From positions 20,540-63,362 of the forward strand of contig JAHFGZ010000001.1 in the NCBI GenBank assembly GCA_023247155.1: a stretch of DNA of 42,823 nucleotides, in the 5' to 3' direction. A model generated the notes under the pieces. It was given only the letters and a program-made list of their open reading frames with translations. It had not been told where the DNA came from and did no database searches. The translations under genes were made by a program, and so were the position numbers. The stretch is from Candidatus Omnitrophota bacterium. GTDB taxonomy: Bacteria; Omnitrophota; Gorgyraeia; Aquiviventales; Aquiviventaceae. Every line of letters begins with the position of its first letter. Positions within the stretch are counted from its first letter, which is position 1. Positions 38,754 through 42,823 of this stretch are shown in pieces.

Positions 38754-41700
38754 CGCTGGACCACGGTCAAGATGCGCTGCGTGGCGCCGGCCCGATCGTC
38801 GTCCATGGCCTGGCCCACGCTCTGGACCTGGAACACGTCGGACCGCGTCGTCAAGAGATGCGCCACCCGGCGGAACACCGCCAGCTTGGTTTCCTCGTCG
38901 GCCCCCAAGATGTCGCCGAGCAGGAGGTCGCCGATCCCCCGGCCTTTCTCATCTTGGTCCCCGTACGGACGGCCGGCGATGATCCGCGAAATGAGGGCGT
39001 CCGTCATGCCGGGCAATGCCCTGAGGACTTCCAAGGGGGCGGTGTTCACATTGACCGGGCCGACGCGGACGAGCTGCGGGTCGAGCCGGATGTAGTCCAG
39101 GTGGCAGACGCCGCTGGGCGAGGCGCACTGCACCTCGACGGCCAGCGCGTTGGCCGACGGCCCCGTGCCCGCGGCGCCGACCGTCACCTGGCCGACGAGG
39201 AGACGCCCCTGCGCGTTGGCCGACAGCGCCGGCGACCAGTCGGTCAGCGTCCCGTCCGCCTGCTCCCACCGAACGGACATCTGTTCCCCGCTCCAGCCGT
39301 ACAGGCTCAAGCGGTACTGTCCGTCCAGAAGCCCCGGCCACCGCCACCGCGCCGGCACGGCCGGCTGGTCGGTGCTGCTGTGCTCGTAGGAGCCCTCCGC
39401 CTTCTCCTGCCAGGCGTCCCCGCCCGCCTCCAGGCGCCCTTCAGCCTCCAGGCGCAACCCCTCGACCGTCAGCCGGTCGACGAGCCTGGCCAGGTCGGCG
39501 CTCGCGAACGGCTCCCAGGCCTTGCCGCTCGGCAACCCCGCCAGCTCGCCGACCCCCTCGAGCGGCCGGTTCACCACCGTGATCTCCTCGGCCGGATCAT
39601 GCACGATGACCTCCAACCCGATGAGCTCCTTGAGGCCGTTGTTGTCATTGGGCAGGCCGGGGGTGTAGAGCTGCAGCGACGGATACCACTCGTCATCCAC
39701 CCCATCCCCGTCCCCATCCGAGCGCACGCTGGGATCCCCCTTCTCCAGGCTCTGAAAATCGGCCGTCGTCTGCGGCGGCAGCGCGTACTCCACCTCGTCC
39801 ACGGTCGCCGTCCCGTGCTGGAGCCTCAGGCGCGGGACGCCGCCGGCGGCCAGCGACGCCTTCAGCCAATCATCATCGGCCGACGGCGCGCCGTCCGGGA
39901 ACTCGAGCTGAACGGCGTTGACGTCGTCGGCCATCCCCCAGGCCGCGCGCGCCGAGATGCCGTTGCCCCCGAGGCCGGCCGGCGCATCGTCGAGGTCGAC
40001 CGCCGCGACCAGCAGGCCGTGCGCCCCGATCGTGGCACCGTCCGGCAGCCGGGCGGCTCGTCCGCCGGCCAGCTCCCCGGCGATGGTCCAGCCGCCCACG
40101 TCCACGTCCTGATCGCTGAGATTGATGAGCTCCACGTACTCCGCGTCCGGCTGCAGCGAGACGCTGATGCTCTTTAGATAGTATGTCCCCTCGGAGGCGG
40201 TTTTGCCAATAGCGAGGGTGATTTTTCCGTCGGAACCGACCAGGACCGTGGAGGGGTGGCGCTGCTCGTGGGACAGGAGCGCGCTGTTCCCTCCGACCCG
40301 CACCTCTCCGACGGTCTGGCCCGGCGCCGAGCCGAAGACGCGCAGGTGGTACCGGCCGGCCGAAAGCGCCGGGCTGGTCCAGACCCAACGAGCCTGTCCC
40401 ACTCCGCTGTTGGTGCAGACCCCCTGGCCGGCCGGACAGGCCCAGTCGGAGCCCTGGGCGTCAAAGGTCGCCGCCGCGACCTCGAGCGTCTTCGTCGGCT
40501 CCACCATCAGCTCATTGAATCGGACCGCCTCGATGCCGGCCACCACCACCCCGGCGGAGCCGGACGATTCCGAACTGAGCTCAAGGCCCCGGAAGGCGCA
40601 CGCCGTGCCCGCCGGCTCCTGATTGTCCACCTGGACCGTCAGGGTCCCGCTGAGCGTGAAGGTCCCCATCGATTCGTTGGCATCGACCGAGGGGTTGAGC
40701 TGTCCCGCCACCGTCACGTCGCCGACCTTCACCCCGCTCACCCCCAGGGCTCGAATCCGGAAATCCCCGACAGGCACCGGCAACACCCAGGAGAGCGGCC
40801 CTCCTCCCGGAGCGTCGCTCGCGTAGTGCCCCTCCGGCTCATCGCTCCACTCCCACGAGCCCAATGACCCCTGATTCGAGATGATCAAGGTCTGGGCGGA
40901 TTTCGTCACGCGGGAGAGCTCCACGTCCTCATCCACATAATCCGCCATGTTGACCGCCGCCTGCCAGGGATCCGCCACGCCGGCCTCGAACAAGACCGCC
41001 AGGAGCTCCTCGGCGGTCGCGGTGTTCACGTTGACACGCGCAGCACCGGTCACGGCGGCGTTCAGGTCCCAGCTATAGACGGTGGCCACGCGCGAGAGGC
41101 GGCGGATGGCCTCCGCGTCCAGCCCCGCGATGGCGGCCGGATCCTCCAGGCTCTCCAGCCGCCGGTCATCGCCCTGAAGCGCCAAGGGCTGATACTCGTC
41201 CGGCTCGTCGATGGCGCCGTCTCCGTCATCATCGACGCCGGACACGCCGGGCCGCCCGTCCTCCCCATTCCGGTACGCCTCAATCGCTTCGGCGACGGCG
41301 GCGTCGACCCCCGCTTCCCCCAGGAGCGTCGTGAGGTTCAGCGCCCCGAGGACGAGAGGCGACGGGTCGGCGTGCCCGGCGTTGAGGTTGGCCTTGCCGG
41401 ACTCATCCGCCACCAGCACGGCGTACCGCCCGACGGTCCGCTGGCTCGCATCGGCCACCGGCTGCCACTCGGCATCCGGCGTGCCGTCCCCGTCGACATC
41501 GACGTCGCTGCCCTGGAACGCCCTCACCCACGCCTCGGTCGCGTCGTCCACCCGGGACCCCAGGCGGTCTTCATCGAGCAGCGCCCGGGCCACGTTGACG
41601 CCAGCCTCCGCCAGGTACCGGGCCTGGGTCGTCGAGACGAACTGCCGCGTGGCCTGCGTCTCCAGGTACATGGAGAACGCGAAGGCCACGCCCATGATCC

Positions 41701-41839
41701 CGACCACGGTCAGGAGGCTCACCACGATGAGGAGGGCAATGCCGCGTTCAGAAGACCAGCGGTCCAATGCGGAGTGCGGAATGCGGAGTGCGGAATGAAC
41801 ACCAGACCAATGCCGAATTCCGCATTCCGAATTCCGCAT
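38750..41839 (-). CDS. gspK: Giant minor pseudopilin GspK with inserted lamin-tail-like domain
   Basis: A 1029-residue protein, about three times the usual GspK. The prepilin site is SSERG-IALLIVVSLLTVV (cleavage after G33), without Glu at +5, as is typical of GspK. The first GspK domain contains calcium-type loops (DVDGDGTPD, 114-122; DDDGDGAIDE, 203-212). A helix-hairpin-helix RVNVNTATAEELLAVL is at 268-283 and its partner PVNVNTAPLEVLRALPG at 928-944. Between them are about 600 inserted residues: jelly-roll-like segments (about 350-440, 480-560, 825-925) and a lamin-tail-like domain split around them (VRFNELMVEP 439-448; EYVELINLSDQDVDVGGWTI 567-586). The leader is encoded by a repeat. The start is 4 nt past the gspJ stop, with no ribosome-binding site. 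Confidence 0.85.
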   Translation of the reverse strand: MRNSECGIRHWSGVHSALRIPHSALDRWSSERGIALLIVVSLLTVVGIMGVAFAFSMYLETQATRQFVSTTQARYLAEAGVNVARALLDEDRLGSRVDDATEAWVRAFQGSDVDVDGDGTPDAEWQPVADASQRTVGRYAVLVADESGKANLNAGHADPSPLVLGALNLTTLLGEAGVDAAVAEAIEAYRNGEDGRPGVSGVDDDGDGAIDEPDEYQPLALQGDDRRLESLEDPAAIAGLDAEAIRRLSRVATVYSWDLNAAVTGAARVNVNTATAEELLAVLFEAGVADPWQAAVNMADYVDEDVELSRVTKSAQTLIISNQGSLGSWEWSDEPEGHYASDAPGGGPLSWVLPVPVGDFRIRALGVSGVKVGDVTVAGQLNPSVDANESMGTFTLSGTLTVQVDNQEPAGTACAFRGLELSSESSGSAGVVVAGIEAVRFNELMVEPTKTLEVAAATFDAQGSDWACPAGQGVCTNSGVGQARWVWTSPALSAGRYHLRVFGSAPGQTVGEVRVGGNSALLSHEQRHPSTVLVGSDGKITLAIGKTASEGTYYLKSISVSLQPDAEYVELINLSDQDVDVGGWTIAGELAGGRAARLPDGATIGAHGLLVAAVDLDDAPAGLGGNGISARAAWGMADDVNAVQLEFPDGAPSADDDWLKASLAAGGVPRLRLQHGTATVDEVEYALPPQTTADFQSLEKGDPSVRSDGDGDGVDDEWYPSLQLYTPGLPNDNNGLKELIGLEVIVHDPAEEITVVNRPLEGVGELAGLPSGKAWEPFASADLARLVDRLTVEGLRLEAEGRLEAGGDAWQEKAEGSYEHSSTDQPAVPARWRWPGLLDGQYRLSLYGWSGEQMSVRWEQADGTLTDWSPALSANAQGRLLVGQVTVGAAGTGPSANALAVEVQCASPSGVCHLDYIRLDPQLVRVGPVNVNTAPLEVLRALPGMTDALISRIIAGRPYGDQDEKGRGIGDLLLGDILGADEETKLAVFRRVAHLLTTRSDVFQVQSVGQAMDDDRAGATQRILTVVQR

Positions 41840-41842
41840 TGG
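41764..41842 (-). repeat. Inverted repeat, family E (GGAATGCGGA type)
   Basis: Arms of 34 nt (41764-41797 and 41809-41842) match with about six mismatches. Each arm contains two tandem copies of a GGAATGCGGA-like unit. It covers the gspJ-gspK junction and the first 25 codons of gspK. Confidence 0.85.
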
Positions 41843-41843
41843 T

Positions 41844-42521
41844 CTAGCTGGTGGGGATATAGATGACCGTCTCGAAGCGCTCAGGTCTCTGCCGTCCGAT
41901 CGCCAGGAGGATGTCGACGGCTTTGGGCAGCTGCCCGTCCGGGCCGGTGTGGGTGCGGCCGTCCCAGCGGTCGAGCCATTCGCTCCCGTCGAAATAGGAC
42001 ACCGTGAGCTGGGCCACGTCGCTGCCGCAGAGCTCGCTCGTCCCGGTCGCATAGTCGCCGTCGGCGGGCTCCTCGTCGTGGCACATGAGGTCGCCGTCGG
42101 CGGTGACCCAGTAGCCGCGCTCCACGAAGCCGGTGCGCCCCGGCAGCGTCCCCACGAAGAAGAGCTCATCGGCCGCGCTGCCCTCCCGGAGCGGGTCGTC
42201 TTCGCCGGCCCGGAGGCCGATCAGGGGATAGCGGCTGCTCGCCACGGCGGAGGTCAGCTCGCGGCTGAAGAGGTCGAACAGGAGCCGGGCCTGCTGGTAG
42301 CGTTCCGTCCGCAGCTCCCCGGTGCGCCAGGCCCGGATGATCCCGCGGAACAGCAGGGTGGCCGATGCGCTGACGGTGATGAGGATGGTCATGGCGACAA
42401 GGAGCTCCACCAGCGTCACTCCCCCCCTAAAAAGTACCGGGTACTTTTCCCGCTTCAAAAAGTACCGGGTACTTTTCCCGCTTTGGGAAGTACCCGGTAC
42501 TTCTTCAGTCCTGCCGGACAT
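41844..42521 (-). CDS. gspJ: Minor pseudopilin GspJ
   Basis: A 225-residue prepilin-like protein. The type III signal FRGG-VTLVELLVAMTILITVSASATLLF keeps Gly at -1 and Glu at +5, and a GspJ-like globular domain follows (QQARLLFDLFSRELTSAV, then beta-rich sequence). The start is uncertain: ATG 42521 gives a 34-residue leader and overlaps gspI by 17 nt, while a TTG (42458) would give a more usual 13-residue leader MKREKYPVLFRGG. Neither has a good ribosome-binding site. Nearly all of the leader is encoded by family C palindromes. The operon continues to gspK 4 nt later. Confidence 0.8.
   Translation of the reverse strand: MSGRTEEVPGTSQSGKSTRYFLKREKYPVLFRGGVTLVELLVAMTILITVSASATLLFRGIIRAWRTGELRTERYQQARLLFDLFSRELTSAVASSRYPLIGLRAGEDDPLREGSAADELFFVGTLPGRTGFVERGYWVTADGDLMCHDEEPADGDYATGTSELCGSDVAQLTVSYFDGSEWLDRWDGRTHTGPDGQLPKAVDILLAIGRQRPERFETVIYIPTS
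42429..42505 (-). repeat. REPIN-like repeat, family C, triple unit
   Basis: Three palindromic cores: GTACCGGGTAC at 42434-42444 and 42462-42472 (a 28-nt direct repeat) and GTACCCGGTAC at 42490-42500 in inverted arrangement. It covers the gspI stop and the gspJ leader. Confidence 0.88.
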
Positions 42522-42823
42522 AGGTGAGGAACGTGAGCTCGCGCGGCCGGCCGTCCTGCACAAACCGGAGCCGGACTTCAATGGCTTTCAGGCGGCTTTT
42601 GTCCACGAGGTCCTGGGGGGCCGGCTGGCTGATGCGCGTCGTCACGTCAAACCCGTCCTCCTCCGCCGTCGTCTCCCCCTCCGCGAGCGCCTCCCAGGGC
42701 TCCAGCTTCAGCGACTCGATGGTGCGCTGCGCCACCAGGGCGGCCCGGCTGTGCCGCTCGGCGCGCAGCGACGCCCGCAGCCCCATCGGGAACACCCGCA
42801 TCGCGCCGACGAGCCCCACCGAC
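42505..42823 (-). CDS. gspI: Minor pseudopilin GspI (5' end outside the window)
   Basis: A partial gene; at least 105 C-terminal codons are present and the frame stays open to the window edge. The visible part starts within the hydrophobic helix (SVGLVGAMRVFPMGLRAS) and continues AERHSRAALVAQRTIESLKLEPW, the typical GspI segment after the transmembrane helix, then a beta-rich domain ending FLTYVRQD. The prepilin cleavage site lies beyond the edge. Internal ATG/GTG codons would cut the helix and are not starts. Confidence 0.8.
   Translation of the reverse strand, partial: SVGLVGAMRVFPMGLRASLRAERHSRAALVAQRTIESLKLEPWEALAEGETTAEEDGFDVTTRISQPAPQDLVDKSRLKAIEVRLRFVQDGRPRELTFLTYVRQD

Noticed and set aside
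42429..42505. Possible CRISPR array at the gspI-gspJ junction
   Set aside because: Only two direct 28-nt copies plus one inverted copy, no unique spacers between them, and the units are palindromic REP cores inside coding sequence.

Overview
The window is about 42.8 kb of GC-rich bacterial chromosome in which every supported gene lies on the minus strand. Many neighbours are coupled by ATGA, GTGA or TGATG stop/start overlaps. No transposase, integrase, phage gene, CRISPR array or rRNA was seen. The gene content is Gram-negative: two secretin systems, MreB/RodA/PBP2, and an RpoD-type sigma factor. The pilin and duplicated pilus machinery resemble what I know from uncultured Omnitrophota-like lineages, but this taxonomic guess is weak.

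Layout, low to high coordinates (the reverse of transcription). (1) Two tRNAs, one cut by the window edge, lie downstream of the cvpA-dnaG-rpoD macromolecular-synthesis operon, which has a strong sigma70 promoter at about 4345-4372. (2) A type IV pilus block runs from 4.5 to 16.6 kb: pilA-pilM-pilN-pilO-pilP-pilQ plus a small exported protein, and a second transcript encoding a ribbon-helix-helix protein, pilT, a stand-alone MshEN domain, two tandem pilB ATPases and pilC. (3) The cell-shape operon is aroA-mreB-mreC-mreD-mrdA-rodA (16.9-23.4 kb). (4) A LacI regulator, a dehydrogenase-like protein, bioF, bioD and a coiled-coil membrane protein lie at 23.5-28.6 kb. (5) From 28.6 kb to the right edge is a second secretin/pseudopilin (type II secretion-like) operon: gspI-gspJ-gspK, an Ig-like exported protein, a PilM-PilN fusion, PilO-like, PilP-like, a coiled-coil/TPR protein and two secretins.

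Two themes stand out. First, the pilus is probably wired to cyclic di-GMP. A recognisable GEMM-I (c-di-GMP-I) riboswitch followed by an intrinsic terminator sits between a promoter and the RHH-pilT-MshEN-pilB-pilB-pilC operon. That operon encodes a protein made essentially of the c-di-GMP-binding MshEN tandem motif. The pilA gene has its own long structured leader ending in a terminator.

Second, the window is seeded with REPIN-like palindromic repeats. Four families share an 11-nt core of the form GT-N-Y-C-R-G-R-N-AC, and several more families are unrelated to it. They are not confined to spacers. At five genes (pilP, a secretin, gspJ, gspK, the Ig-like protein) the repeat lies at or just inside the start codon and would encode the N-terminus of the signal or leader peptide. 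At two other junctions (bioF/bioD and PilO-like/PilP-like) the repeat is spanned exactly by a short ORF that overlaps the upstream stop and the downstream start. Repeats that insert into operon junctions while keeping translation coupled, and that supply export-signal N-termini, are the most unusual signal in this sequence.
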